Shown: positions 27,870 through 37,091 of the stretch, one piece after another
Layout of the letters: every line of letters begins with the position of its first letter
How positions within the stretch are numbered: the first letter of the stretch is position 1
DNA from: Calidifontibacillus erzurumensis
GTDB taxonomy: Bacteria > Bacillota > Bacilli > Bacillales > Bacillaceae_J
Direction: 5' to 3'
Length of the DNA stretch: 64,000 bases
Assembly (NCBI RefSeq): GCF_013303125.1
Contig: NZ_JABTTE010000014.1
Location: forward strand, 32,802-96,801
Position numbers and translations under genes: made by a program
Notes under the pieces: model-generated
The model's input: the letters and a program-made list of their open reading frames with translations, nothing else
The model's database searches: none
What the model was told of the DNA's origin: nothing

Positions 27870-28544
27870 TTATAGTGGACCCGAAATACCTTGTTTTCGA
27901 ATCATCACGAAATGTAGACCCATTAAACCAAATAACGCAGCTGGCAGGAAGAATACATGGATTGCAAAGAAACGTGCTAATGTTTGTGCACCTACAATTT
28001 CAGGACTTCCTGCTAACAATGTTTTAATGGCTGGTCCTAATAAAGGAACAGCTTCAGCAATTTGCAAACCTACTTTTGTTGCAAATAATGCTTTCATATC
28101 CCATGGTAATAGGTAACCTGTAAATCCAAGACCTAACATAATAAAGAAAATAAGTACGCCAACAACCCAGTTTAATTCACGTGGCTTTTTATAAGCTCCT
28201 TGGAAAAATACACGCAATACGTGTAAAAACATCATGACTATAACTAAACTCGCTCCCCAGTGGTGCATGCCACGCACAATTACACCAAATGCCACTTCAT
28301 TTTGCAGATAATATACTGATTCCCAAGCATTTTTAATATCTGGCACATAATACATTGTCAAAAACATACCAGATAATACTTGAATTACAGTAATAAAGAA
28401 TGTAAGACCGCCGAAGCAGTATACAAATGCAGAGAAGTGATGGGCTGGGTTTACGTGTTCAGGCACTTCATGATCAGCAATATCACGCCATAGCGGCGTA
28501 ATATCTAAACGCTCATCTACCCAATCATAAATTTTATTAAGCAT
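27870..28544 (-). CDS. qcrB: menaquinol:cytochrome c reductase, cytochrome b6 subunit
   Basis: 224 residues with four membrane spans carrying the heme-ligand histidines (RGMHHWGAS and FAIHVFFLP). Cys43 in FVYCFGG corresponds to the cysteine that covalently holds the extra heme c in b6-type cytochromes. GFTGYLLPWD is the conserved quinol-site region. Full length. It lies between qcrA and qcrC with short gaps. Confidence 0.97.
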   Translation of the reverse strand: MLNKIYDWVDERLDITPLWRDIADHEVPEHVNPAHHFSAFVYCFGGLTFFITVIQVLSGMFLTMYYVPDIKNAWESVYYLQNEVAFGVIVRGMHHWGASLVIVMMFLHVLRVFFQGAYKKPRELNWVVGVLIFFIMLGLGFTGYLLPWDMKALFATKVGLQIAEAVPLLGPAIKTLLAGSPEIVGAQTLARFFAIHVFFLPAALFGLMGLHFVMIRKQGISGPL

Positions 28545-28558
28545 CTATTACGCCCCTC

Positions 28559-29053
28559 CTATGCTCGTGGTCTAGCTTTTCCTAAGTATAATGTACCATT
28601 TTCGACTTTGTAGTCATAAAGATCAAGCGGTGCAAGCGGTGGTGTACCTGGTACGTTTGTGCCATCCTTCTCGTACAATCCGTCATGGCATGGACAGTAG
28701 AATTTGTTTGCATGTTTAGGATCGTTCCATGTTACTGTACAGCCTAAGTGTTTACAAACAGGTGACATCGCTTGAATGCTTCCGTCCTCTTTTTTATAAA
28801 CCCAAGCAGACATTGTAACTTCAGATTCATACCAAGCATCCACTTGCTTAACTTTAAAATCGAAGCGTTGTGGTTCAGTTGTTAATTTTGATTCCTCAAC
28901 AACTGCTACAAATTCACCTTCAGATGCAGGTTTTAAAACCGGATCGATTGCAAAACGAATCATAGGCGTAAGCATGCCAGCTGCCATGAATCCACCTACA
29001 CCAGTAAGTGTGTAACTAAGGAATTGTCGTCTAGTTACTTTATCCTTGCTCAT
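28559..29053 (-). CDS. qcrA: menaquinol:cytochrome c reductase, Rieske iron-sulfur subunit
   Basis: 164 residues: an RRQFL motif and hydrophobic segment at the N-terminus suggest Tat-type export with a retained anchor. The 2Fe-2S ligands are C100 and H102 (CKHLGC) and C120 and H123 (CPCH), with C105 and C122 as the disulfide pair. First gene of qcrABC, with a promoter about 80-105 bases upstream. Confidence 0.97.
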   Translation of the reverse strand: MSKDKVTRRQFLSYTLTGVGGFMAAGMLTPMIRFAIDPVLKPASEGEFVAVVEESKLTTEPQRFDFKVKQVDAWYESEVTMSAWVYKKEDGSIQAMSPVCKHLGCTVTWNDPKHANKFYCPCHDGLYEKDGTNVPGTPPLAPLDLYDYKVENGTLYLGKARPRA

Positions 29054-29129
29054 TATCTTCCCCCCTCTATTCTATAGTAGTCCATCCGGACAAATCTTTT
29101 ATAAACACACATATTACTAGGACATACTC

Positions 29130-29158
29130 ATGATAGCGCAAACTTGTCCTTCGGTCAA
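29130..29158 (-). promoter_or_regulatory. sigma-A promoter of qcrABC
   Basis: Minus-strand TTGACC (29153-29158) and TATCAT (29130-29135) are separated by 17 bases, about 75 bases upstream of qcrA. Confidence 0.65.
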
Positions 29159-29193
29159 TAAAATCTGTCGAAAAACCCGGATGAAAATAACAG

Positions 29194-29658
29194 CTACATT
29201 TCTTTTCCCCACAGGCTTATCACAACGGTTTGAATCGATTTCAGCTGAGATTTCACGACTTGTTCGATATATTTTTTATCAAGATCTGTAAAGGATATTG
29301 ATGGAACCCAAATAAGTGTACCTAGCAAATCTTTCTCGTTTAATTTCCATTGCGGGTCTGATGTTAAGAAAAGAACGTGTTTGCTTCCTTCACCGTCTAA
29401 TTTTTGACTCCATTTATTTAACCTTTCAATTAAACTGAATGATTCCTCTTCTCTTAAATATGTAAATGCTGGCAATACAAGTAGTCTCCCCTTATATTCC
29501 CTTTCTAATTCAGAGGCTAATATTGAAGTAAATTCACCCATCTCACAAATTTCGGAAGCATCATTTTGTAATGAAATTGGAATTAAAGGAATGACAATGG
29601 TATCTATATATTCTTTAGCTTGCATATACATTTTGATGTCTTGGCTTGTCCACCTCAT
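29194..29658 (-). CDS. ypiF: DUF2487 protein YpiF
   Basis: 154 residues, soluble, from ATG 29658 behind AAAGGAGG. The start MRWTSQDIKMYMQAKEYIDT and IPLIPISLQND are typical of the YpiF/DUF2487 family, which sits upstream of qcrA in B. subtilis; function unknown. It is separated from ypiB by a terminator. Confidence 0.85.
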   Translation of the reverse strand: MRWTSQDIKMYMQAKEYIDTIVIPLIPISLQNDASEICEMGEFTSILASELEREYKGRLLVLPAFTYLREEESFSLIERLNKWSQKLDGEGSKHVLFLTSDPQWKLNEKDLLGTLIWVPSISFTDLDKKYIEQVVKSQLKSIQTVVISLWGKEM

Positions 29659-29783
29659 TCTACACCCCTCCTTTATTTTTAAATTGCTGTAATTATATTA
29701 TCTATTTAAACACGTTTTTTACTAAAAAACATTATCATTTATATTATTGTCAAAAAATATTCTATAACAGTCTGTACCTACAC

Positions 29784-29815
29784 AAAAAAGCCTTCCTCTT
29801 TTTCACGAGGAAGAC
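29784..29815 (-). terminator. terminator overlapping the ypiB stop
   Basis: Arms GTCTTCCTC and GAGGAAGGC (9 bp, one G-T pair) are followed by TTTTTT. The ypiB stop codon (29803-29805) lies in the loop. Confidence 0.85.
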
Positions 29816-30363
29816 TTTTGACATTCCAGCAATGAATTTAATTGAGCGGACAATACCATAAACTTATCAAAATCTAAATTATCTAAAGCCTCATCAATTT
29901 GTTTTAATAACCTATTTTTCTGAAATGATAATAGTGATTCTTCTAAAAATTGTTGAGCTAATTGCTGGTCTTTTTCATTGATTAAAAGATGGTTCGGGAT
30001 AAATTTATTTTCTTCTAATACAGCTACATATTTCGCACAGGAGAAAGAGGATTTAAAGTTTAGTTGAATATAAATATCTTGATCGCGATTTAAGCGAATG
30101 TCATGAAAAGATTTCTCAGCATCTGTCGTCATTACATTATCTTTATAAAAACGAAACGGTACATCATCAACACAATGTGTAGACATGATGATTCCTCTTG
30201 GACAGAATGCGGCCTGCTCAACAAAATGCACCTTTTCCAATAATTGATCATGACTCATTAAGTAATTCAAGATCCAAACACATTCCCGTCTTTTTAACTG
30301 ATAATTGTTTAAAAACCAGCGCACAAATTCTTTCTTTTCACTGACAGATACAGGGGTAGACAA
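29803..30363 (-). CDS. ypiB: UPF0302 family protein YpiB
   Basis: 186 residues, soluble, starting with TTG at 30363 behind GAGGAGGG. The blocks [20 protein letters not shown] and [18 protein letters not shown] match YpiB. The C-terminal 40 residues, with [20 protein letters not shown], fit the IDEAL-type helical motif known in this family. Its position before the bc-type complex genes is conserved; the role is not established. Confidence 0.88.
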   Translation of the reverse strand: MSTPVSVSEKKEFVRWFLNNYQLKRRECVWILNYLMSHDQLLEKVHFVEQAAFCPRGIIMSTHCVDDVPFRFYKDNVMTTDAEKSFHDIRLNRDQDIYIQLNFKSSFSCAKYVAVLEENKFIPNHLLINEKDQQLAQQFLEESLLSFQKNRLLKQIDEALDNLDFDKFMVLSAQLNSLLECQKSSS

Positions 30364-30519
30364 AATATCCCTCCTCTGCGTTCTCTTATCTCCTTTAATA
30401 ATAAAATTCTTTAAGAAATGTACAAAATCCTCCTTTCTAATTAATTTTTTTTAAGAAATATTCAAAATCATGCTAAATATAATTGGGGCTTTAAAACAAA
30501 AACTTGAAGCCTGTTAAAC

Positions 30520-31782
30520 CTACCATTCCTCTAACCGCAATAGCTCTTCTTCAATGTCCGAATTGGAAGGATCCAGCTCGAGAATTCGCACAAACATTTC
30601 TTTTGCCCTTTTTCGATCTCCTAGTTCCAACAAAAAGTATGCGAAGTCACGAAGAAACTGGATATTTTCTTTAAAAGAAGTATATGCACTTTCATAGTGA
30701 TTTAATGCATCTTTATATCTATCTAACTGTTTTTTTGCTTCAGCCAAATCCCATTCAAATTGAGGATCATACTCATCCATTTCTATCGCTTGTTCGTAAA
30801 GTGAAACAACTTCATCATACTCTTCATGGAAAAGATAATAGCTTCCAAGTAAAGTGAGCGCTTCGATATAACCTGGGTCGATCGCAATCGCTTTTTTCAA
30901 ATAATCTTCTACCTTTTCATGTTTCTCAAGCTTCATTGCCATTTTTGCTGCAAAAACAAGCAATTCTTTATAATCTGGATCATGTTTTAAGCCTTCTTCT
31001 GCCGTTTCGTAACTTTCTTTCAAAGATCCAATCTGTTCGTAAGCTTTTGCCATATATAGATAAACTGGAATATAATCTGGATCCAAAACTTTTACTTCAT
31101 TCCATTTTGCAATGGCAAGTTCGTATCGTTCAAGTTGATAGGCAACAAAACCAAAATTAAACAAAGAGTTAAGCTCAATTTGTTCCTTAAGCCCTTCGGC
31201 ATAACATTCGAGAGCATCTTCAAAACGACCGGTATGTACATAAGCTTCAGCTAATAGCAAGTTTACATTCGTATTCTCCAGTTCCGCATTTACTTCAATT
31301 AATTTTTCAAAAAAAGGAATCGCTTTATTATATTCGCCAATTGAAGCATAAAACTGTCCAAGTCCAAGATCGATAATCGCTTCATTGGGAGCTAGTTTTT
31401 TAGCTTGCAACAGTTTTTGTTCAGCCGCCTCATCGAGACCTTGCATTTGAAACATATCAGCCATTAGAACGAGTGATTGCAGATAGGCAGGGTCATCTTT
31501 TTTAATTTTTTCTAATAATTGAATAGCTTCCTCTTCTTGATCTTGGTCAATTGCTATTTCAGCCAAATAAATATAAAGCAGACCCTCATTTGGATATAAT
31601 CGAAGCAATTTACTAAATAAAGCTTTTGCTTCATCTAAAAAACCCCATTTAAAATAGAGTTCTGCAATTTGCAGTTTTTGTTCATCATCCGCATCTTTTA
31701 CTAATTTTTTTACAATTGTCAATCCTTTTTCAACTTCTCCGGTATTTACGAGTTCGATAGCTTCTTGTAATTTTTCATTCAT
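30520..31782 (-). CDS. ypiA: TPR-repeat protein YpiA
   Basis: 420 residues made almost wholly of tetratricopeptide repeats, about ten to eleven units of 34 residues, with recurring patterns such as LYIYLAEIAIDQDQEEEAI, LGQFYASIGEYNKAI and LLGSYYLFHEEYDEVVSLY. It is a soluble protein-interaction scaffold; partners are unknown. It follows the aro genes in B. subtilis, but here an extra gene and a terminator stand between aroA and ypiA. Confidence 0.9.
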   Translation of the reverse strand: MNEKLQEAIELVNTGEVEKGLTIVKKLVKDADDEQKLQIAELYFKWGFLDEAKALFSKLLRLYPNEGLLYIYLAEIAIDQDQEEEAIQLLEKIKKDDPAYLQSLVLMADMFQMQGLDEAAEQKLLQAKKLAPNEAIIDLGLGQFYASIGEYNKAIPFFEKLIEVNAELENTNVNLLLAEAYVHTGRFEDALECYAEGLKEQIELNSLFNFGFVAYQLERYELAIAKWNEVKVLDPDYIPVYLYMAKAYEQIGSLKESYETAEEGLKHDPDYKELLVFAAKMAMKLEKHEKVEDYLKKAIAIDPGYIEALTLLGSYYLFHEEYDEVVSLYEQAIEMDEYDPQFEWDLAEAKKQLDRYKDALNHYESAYTSFKENIQFLRDFAYFLLELGDRKRAKEMFVRILELDPSNSDIEEELLRLEEW

Positions 31783-31800
31783 AGCCTATTACTCCTTTTC

Positions 31801-31839
31801 AAAAATGAACCCCACCACAGCAGTTGCTTAGAGGTGGGG
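31801..31839 (-). terminator. terminator overlapping the amidohydrolase-like gene end
   Basis: CCCCACC (minus 31839-31833) pairs with GGTGGGG (31816-31810) over a 16-base loop and is followed by TTCATTTTT. The stop codon of the upstream gene lies in the loop next to the 5' arm. Confidence 0.75.
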
Positions 31840-32760
31840 ATTATTTCCTACATGATCAATGGAAGCAAAAAGTCCAGGCATTGTAAGTTTCAATTCTTGG
31901 CCATATCCTGGAAAAAAATTCACTTTTCCATTTTCTTTCAGTAATTTTCCTTTATGAACAGTAATAATCGGATCATTATTATCATAATTAAATTTCGAAG
32001 ATTCTTCAACTTTCTCTCCATCTAAAGGATATTGGTACAGATTATAGTCAAGATCATTTCCAATTAAAAGCTCTCCTTTTTTCGGATAGATACCTATTTG
32101 TTTACGTATTAATCTTTGTAATGGGCGTGGGTGGTCATCGAAAGGGAAATAAAGACAAGTAGGTATTTGATGATTTGCTGTCATTTGTTCCCACTCATTC
32201 ATCTGCTGTTTCAATAATTGTTTGTCCTTTGTATTCCATTTTGGATAAATTGGCACTTGATACTGAAATTGCGCTTCCCGAATCCAACCCCAAGGAATAG
32301 AGAAAATATTTGTTTTATCCTCGATATCGATAATAATATACGGCAGTTTATGTCGTTTACATAATCTTATTGTTTGTGGGGATAGTTTTTCTGCAGCCAT
32401 GTGTACACCAATGATAAAATCGATCGTACTGTTAATCATAGCATGCCTTGCAGCACGGATTTTTTTTTCAAATTCTGATTCATACCGAATATAACAAGGG
32501 ACAACAACAGTTGTACATCCTTTGTCAATTAGCTTTACTAAATGTTTCTTGTAATTTATAAAATTATCACATTGGAGAATGTTAAAATCGGCCATCACAT
32601 GTCCAGGTGTCATAAAATAGTTAGAAACATTTACGCGCTTTCCTTGATATTTTTTTAATGATTTTCCAAAATGGCTAATTTTATTTTCAATAATTAAAAA
32701 AGAACGAACACAAATCCCATCATCTGAAACTACGTTTGCATCTTCGATAATATAGGTCAA
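31828..32760 (-). CDS. degenerate amidohydrolase-like protein
   Basis: 310 residues from TTG 32760 behind AGGGAGGG. The N-terminal part has the small beta-sandwich look of composite amidohydrolases (DANVVSDDGICVRSFLIIEN) followed by a barrel entry TPGHVMADFNILQCD. In active dihydroorotase or GlcNAc-6P deacetylase relatives this place reads PGxID-HxH; here the HxH metal ligands are missing. A strand IDFIIGVHMAAEKLSPQ and a C-terminal strand pair (HKGKLLKENGKVNFF) also recall the family. I infer a catalytically altered or dead relative. It is absent between aroA and ypiA in B. subtilis. Confidence 0.6.
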   Translation of the reverse strand: MTYIIEDANVVSDDGICVRSFLIIENKISHFGKSLKKYQGKRVNVSNYFMTPGHVMADFNILQCDNFINYKKHLVKLIDKGCTTVVVPCYIRYESEFEKKIRAARHAMINSTIDFIIGVHMAAEKLSPQTIRLCKRHKLPYIIIDIEDKTNIFSIPWGWIREAQFQYQVPIYPKWNTKDKQLLKQQMNEWEQMTANHQIPTCLYFPFDDHPRPLQRLIRKQIGIYPKKGELLIGNDLDYNLYQYPLDGEKVEESSKFNYDNNDPIITVHKGKLLKENGKVNFFPGYGQELKLTMPGLFASIDHVGNNPHL

Positions 32761-32764
32761 TAGA

Positions 32765-32828
32765 AATGTCCCTCCCTACCATGCTTGTACAAATTTCTTT
32801 TCTACAAGTTATGATAATGAGGGACATT
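32765..32828 (-). promoter_or_regulatory. inverted repeat overlapping the ribosome site of the amidohydrolase-like gene
   Basis: Two perfect 10-base arms, 32765-32774 and 32819-32828 (AATGTCCCTC/GAGGGACATT), enclose inner 6-base arms at 32784-32789 and 32803-32808 (CTTGTA/TACAAG). On the minus transcript the 3' arm contains the AGGGAGGG ribosome site, and the 5' arm overlaps a TATAAT (32826-32831). It could hide the ribosome site in read-through RNA, or be an operator. Confidence 0.55.
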
Positions 32829-32844
32829 ATAGAACTTTGTTCAA

Positions 32845-34134
32845 TTATTTACATAATAATTGGAGATGGTCAAAAAAGTTTGGATACGATACAGCAATGG
32901 CTTCTGATCGTTCAAGAACTGTTTCCGTTTTGCTTAAAAGGGCAGCAATGGCAAGCATCATACCTATGCGATGGTCTCCATAGCTATTTACTGTCGCCCC
33001 ATGGAGAGGTTTTTTACCATAAATGATCATTCCATCATTTGTCGGTTCAATCTCTGCTCCCATTTTTCGAAGTTCAGTCACGACAGTGTCTATACGATTG
33101 GTTTCCTTCACTTTTAGCTCCTCAGCATTACGAATGACTGTTTTTCCTTCTGCCTGTGTTGCCAAGAGAGCGATTATAGGAATTTCATCTATTAATGTTG
33201 GAATTAAATCCCCATAAATTTCTGTACCCTTTAATGAGGATGTTGAAATTGTTAAATCAGCAACAGGTTCGCCATTTAATTCACGTTGATTCGATACTGT
33301 TAATTCAGCACCCATATTTTCTAATACTGTAAGAATACCAGCACGCGTCGGATTAATCCCTACATTCTCCAATGTGATCCGACTATTCGGTACGATGGCT
33401 CCAGCAACAAGGAAGAATGCAGCGGATGAAATATCGCCAGGTACTTGAATATGAGTACCTGCTAGCGACTGACCCCCTTCGACTGAAACGGACAAACCAT
33501 CACGGTGGACTTTTGCACCAAATGCGCCAAGCATTCTTTCAGTATGGTCTCTTGATAATGCTGGCTCTGTTACAGTTGTTATTCCTTTTGAAAATAAACC
33601 TGCCAATAAAATCGACGATTTAACCTGGGCACTGGCAACAGGTGAATGATAATGGATCCCCACCGTGTTCCCTCCGCGAATCGATATCGGGGTAAACATG
33701 CCATTTCCGCGTCCGTCAATTCGGGCACCCATTTCACTTAGCGGCTTTGTAACCCTTCCCATCGGACGTTTAGCAATAGAATCATCTCCGACTAAGACTG
33801 CATGAAAAGGTCTTGAAGCCAATATCCCGAGCAATAATCGGATCGTCGTACCGGAATTGCCTACATCAAGAACCTCCCTCGGTTCTATTAAATTATCAAT
33901 ACCACCAGAAATAACTTCGACATAATTGCCATCTTGATGTATTTCTACACCCATTTTTCGAAAACAAGAAATCGTACTTAAACAATCTTCGCCAGGTAAA
34001 AAACCTTCAATCGTTGTTTTTCCTTGTGCAATTGCGCCAAACATGACGGCGCGATGAGAGATCGATTTGTCCCCTGGAACTTTAATTGTTCCTTGAAGAC
34101 TTTGAACATCCGTTAATAATTCCTTCGTTGCCAA
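32845..34134 (-). CDS. aroA: 3-phosphoshikimate 1-carboxyvinyltransferase (EPSP synthase)
   Basis: Sixth step of the shikimate pathway, from shikimate-3-P and PEP (called aroE in B. subtilis). The 429 residues carry the substrate loop [42 protein letters not shown] and ETNRIDTV. Start is TTG at 34134, seven bases after AAGGATG. Last of the aromatic supraoperon, 12 bases after tyrA. Confidence 0.97.
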   Translation of the reverse strand: MATKELLTDVQSLQGTIKVPGDKSISHRAVMFGAIAQGKTTIEGFLPGEDCLSTISCFRKMGVEIHQDGNYVEVISGGIDNLIEPREVLDVGNSGTTIRLLLGILASRPFHAVLVGDDSIAKRPMGRVTKPLSEMGARIDGRGNGMFTPISIRGGNTVGIHYHSPVASAQVKSSILLAGLFSKGITTVTEPALSRDHTERMLGAFGAKVHRDGLSVSVEGGQSLAGTHIQVPGDISSAAFFLVAGAIVPNSRITLENVGINPTRAGILTVLENMGAELTVSNQRELNGEPVADLTISTSSLKGTEIYGDLIPTLIDEIPIIALLATQAEGKTVIRNAEELKVKETNRIDTVVTELRKMGAEIEPTNDGMIIYGKKPLHGATVNSYGDHRIGMMLAIAALLSKTETVLERSEAIAVSYPNFFDHLQLLCK

Positions 34135-34146
34135 AAGAACACATCC

Positions 34147-35247
34147 TTACATTTCAATAAATGTTTCATATTTGTGTTGTGCAAGAACTTCTTGAGCTTT
34201 CTTTCGATCATCTTCATTACGAAAACTTAGTCTTAATACACCCATAATATCTTCTCTTATTTCAATAATTCGAATATTTGTAATGCTAATTTCTTCTTTA
34301 GCGAGTATGCTTGTCACTTCAGAAATACTACCAGGATGGTCTAAAACATCAACATAAAGATCATAAAAAGCAGGAATCGCTCCCTTTTGCCTAATAGGCA
34401 ATCCATCGCGAAACTGTTTAGCTTCTAAAAAATAATGATAAATCGCTTCTCCGTCCATCCTTCTAATCATGTCTTTAACTCGTTCCATTTCTTCTTGCCA
34501 TTTTTGCAGTAGTTTAAGCAAAATTTCTTTATTATGAAGAAGAATATCACGCCACATAATTGGGCTGCTTGAAGCGATTCGCGTTATATCTCTAAATCCT
34601 CCTGCAGCAAGCCTAGAAACAGTCGAATTTTCTTCAGCGATCATTGCAACCTGATGAACTAGGCTAGCTGCAACAATATGTGGAAAATGACTAATGGCAC
34701 CGGTTAACTCGTCATGTTCATCTGGTGATAAAATTAAAAAGTTTGCTTTCGTTCCTTCAAGCCAATCTTTCAGTTCATCTATTTTTTCACGAGACGTTTG
34801 TTTGGAAGGTGTAAGAATATAAAAAGCATTTTCAAATAAATGGGCTCTTGCAGCACTAACCCCGCTTTTATGAGAACCAGCCATCGGATGACCGCCGATA
34901 AAGGTTACACCCTTTTCTAGCAAGAGCTCTGCTTTTTTCATTATTTGCTTTTTTGTACTGCCAACATCGGTAATAATAACTGATGGATCTAAATCAACTG
35001 TTGCCAATTGTTCAATAATCTTTTCCGTCTGCTGCACGGGAGCAGAAATTACGATAAGATTCGCTTTCACTGCTCCCTCTTCAATCGAATTTGCACTTTC
35101 ATCAATTACTTGCAAAGTTTTTGCTAAACCTACACGTTCTTCATTAACATCGAAGCCAATTATATTAATATCATATTTCCTTTTTATCGCTAAAGCAATC
35201 GAACCACCTATTAATCCTAGTCCGATTACAAAAACAGTTTTCTTCAA
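34147..35247 (-). CDS. tyrA: prephenate dehydrogenase with ACT domain
   Basis: Oxidises prephenate to 4-hydroxyphenylpyruvate in tyrosine synthesis. 366 residues: Rossmann loop GLGLIGGSIALAI (9-21), the catalytic GGHPMAGSHKSG and GAISHFPHIVAASL, and a C-terminal ACT domain from about 295 (HPGSISEVTSILAKEEISI) for tyrosine feedback. Start is TTG 35247 behind AGGAGGT. Between hisC and aroA. Confidence 0.96.
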   Translation of the reverse strand: MKKTVFVIGLGLIGGSIALAIKRKYDINIIGFDVNEERVGLAKTLQVIDESANSIEEGAVKANLIVISAPVQQTEKIIEQLATVDLDPSVIITDVGSTKKQIMKKAELLLEKGVTFIGGHPMAGSHKSGVSAARAHLFENAFYILTPSKQTSREKIDELKDWLEGTKANFLILSPDEHDELTGAISHFPHIVAASLVHQVAMIAEENSTVSRLAAGGFRDITRIASSSPIMWRDILLHNKEILLKLLQKWQEEMERVKDMIRRMDGEAIYHYFLEAKQFRDGLPIRQKGAIPAFYDLYVDVLDHPGSISEVTSILAKEEISITNIRIIEIREDIMGVLRLSFRNEDDRKKAQEVLAQHKYETFIEM

Positions 35248-35259
35248 GAAAGGGACCTC

Positions 35260-36354
35260 CTAGTTAACACTCAACATTTCTTTTAATGTTTCAATGAGTT
35301 CTGCATTTTGTTCATAGCTTCCAACTGTAATTCTTACTGCCGTTGGGTAACCTAGAGCTGTCCCTGAGCGAACGATAAAACCTTTATGTAATAAATAGTC
35401 AAACACTTCTTGGCCTGAGCGCTTGAAATCTATTAAAATAAAGTTCGCTTGTGATGGAAAATATGATAAGCCGTATTCTTCACAAAATTGATAAAACTGC
35501 TCCAATCCTTCCCGATTGGCTTTTACGCATTTCTGAATGAATTCTTGGTCATCAACAGCTGCACAAACAGCTGCTTGAGCAATTCGAGATGTATTAAATG
35601 GACCTCTCGCTGGGTCAAGTGCTTGAATAAGATTCGGGTGTCCTATACCATATCCTACTCGTAAAGCAGCAAGGCCATATGCTTTTGAAAATGTGCGTAA
35701 TACCAATAGGTTTGGATATTCATTCAGTAAAGATATTGTATCTGGATAATCTTCCGCAACAACGTATTCTTTATATGCCTCATCAATAACAATTAATACA
35801 TGTTCCGGGACTCTTTTGATAAAATTAATAAGTTTTTCTTCATTAATATAAGTTCCTGTCGGATTGTTAGGTGAACATACCCATACAATCGCTGTTTGAT
35901 CATCAATTGCATTCAGCATACCTTCCAAGTCATGTTCTCCATTGATATTATCTACCATACGGAGTTCTGCCCCTTGAATAATCGCATTATGGCTATATTG
36001 TGAAAAAGATGGGTGGGCCATTACCGTATTTTTACTAGGAGAAAGTAATGCGGTACAAAGAATGTCGATCAATTCGTCTGAACCATTGCCAAAAATAAGC
36101 TGATTTTCTTTAACTCCCAAAAAGTTTGCCAGTTTTTCCCGTATGTTTCGGGCATAGCCATCAGGATAAAGCGCTAACTCATCGAGGCTCTCTTTAATGG
36201 CCTCTTTTGCCTTTTCTGAACAGCCAAAAGGATTTTCATTCGAGGCCAGTTTTACGATTTTTTCTAAGCCAAGTTCTCGTTGAACTTCTTCAATTGGCTT
36301 TCCAGGCTGATATGGCGTTAAGCCGATTAACTGATCTTTAACTTTTATTTGCAT
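35260..36354 (-). CDS. hisC: histidinol-phosphate / aromatic aminotransferase
   Basis: A class I/II PLP aminotransferase of 364 residues. In B. subtilis the same enzyme serves histidine synthesis and makes Phe and Tyr from their keto acids. Key places: [16 protein letters not shown] (161-167), DEAYKEY and the PLP lysine K224 in [20 protein letters not shown] 36354 follows GGTGGGGG. Normally trpB and trpA precede it; here it follows trpF by 38 bases. Confidence 0.95.
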   Translation of the reverse strand: MQIKVKDQLIGLTPYQPGKPIEEVQRELGLEKIVKLASNENPFGCSEKAKEAIKESLDELALYPDGYARNIREKLANFLGVKENQLIFGNGSDELIDILCTALLSPSKNTVMAHPSFSQYSHNAIIQGAELRMVDNINGEHDLEGMLNAIDDQTAIVWVCSPNNPTGTYINEEKLINFIKRVPEHVLIVIDEAYKEYVVAEDYPDTISLLNEYPNLLVLRTFSKAYGLAALRVGYGIGHPNLIQALDPARGPFNTSRIAQAAVCAAVDDQEFIQKCVKANREGLEQFYQFCEEYGLSYFPSQANFILIDFKRSGQEVFDYLLHKGFIVRSGTALGYPTAVRITVGSYEQNAELIETLKEMLSVN

Positions 36355-36392
36355 GAAACCCCCACCATTTCTACATAACTATTTTTCACACT

Positions 36393-37091
36393 TCAAAGCG
36401 AAAAAGTATTATTATTTGATTTTAACATAGAATTATAATTGTTGTCGCAAAAATTTTCAATAATTTCAATTAACTTCTGAATTTTTCTGGCATCTTTACG
36501 CCACATTGTTTCAATTCCGCTTGAAATATCGATACCATCCGGTCTATAGTTTAATATTTCAGATACATTATCCGGTGTAATTCCACCAGCGATGAAACAC
36601 GGTACTCCTTGGATTTGGGCTTCTTTCTGATAGGCGGGAATCGCATCCCAATCAAAACGTTTCCCAGTTCCTCCCCATGCGCCGTTTACTTTTGAATCAA
36701 TAACATACCCGTCAGCAATGTGATAAAAAGATTTCATTTTAACTAAAGCTTTTTCGTTATGGTGGATGGCTTTCCATACGGTTAATCCGGTCGCCATTTT
36801 AGCCTCGATAACTTGTTCAGGATTTTCATCCCCATGAAATTGGATAATATCCAATGGAACGTATTGCAACACAGAAGCAATTTCTAAAAGGCTCGGATTG
36901 ACAAAAACACCTACATACTTTTGTGAACGGCCTTTTTCAATTTGCTCAAGCCATTTGCTACATTCAAGCGGGTCGACTTTACGTTTGCTTTCAGCAAATA
37001 CAAGGCCAATATATGGGACACCACTAGCAACTGAATATTTTAAATCTTGAAAAGAATGATTTCCACATAACTTAATCATTGTTCTACTCAT
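36393..37091 (-). CDS. trpF: phosphoribosylanthranilate isomerase
   Basis: Third-stage enzyme of tryptophan synthesis, converting PRA to CdRP. The 232 residues form a TIM barrel with catalytic Cys9 in IKLCGN, VGVFVNP, IQFHGDE, the Asp general acid in VIDSKVNGAWGGTGKRFDW, and PDGIDISSGIE. After the usual end near LIEIIEN it has an extra Asn-rich tail of about 16 residues (CDNNYNSMLKSNNNTFSL). It overlaps trpC by four bases. The genes that should follow, trpB and trpA, are missing. Confidence 0.95.
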   Translation of the reverse strand: MSRTMIKLCGNHSFQDLKYSVASGVPYIGLVFAESKRKVDPLECSKWLEQIEKGRSQKYVGVFVNPSLLEIASVLQYVPLDIIQFHGDENPEQVIEAKMATGLTVWKAIHHNEKALVKMKSFYHIADGYVIDSKVNGAWGGTGKRFDWDAIPAYQKEAQIQGVPCFIAGGITPDNVSEILNYRPDGIDISSGIETMWRKDARKIQKLIEIIENFCDNNYNSMLKSNNNTFSL

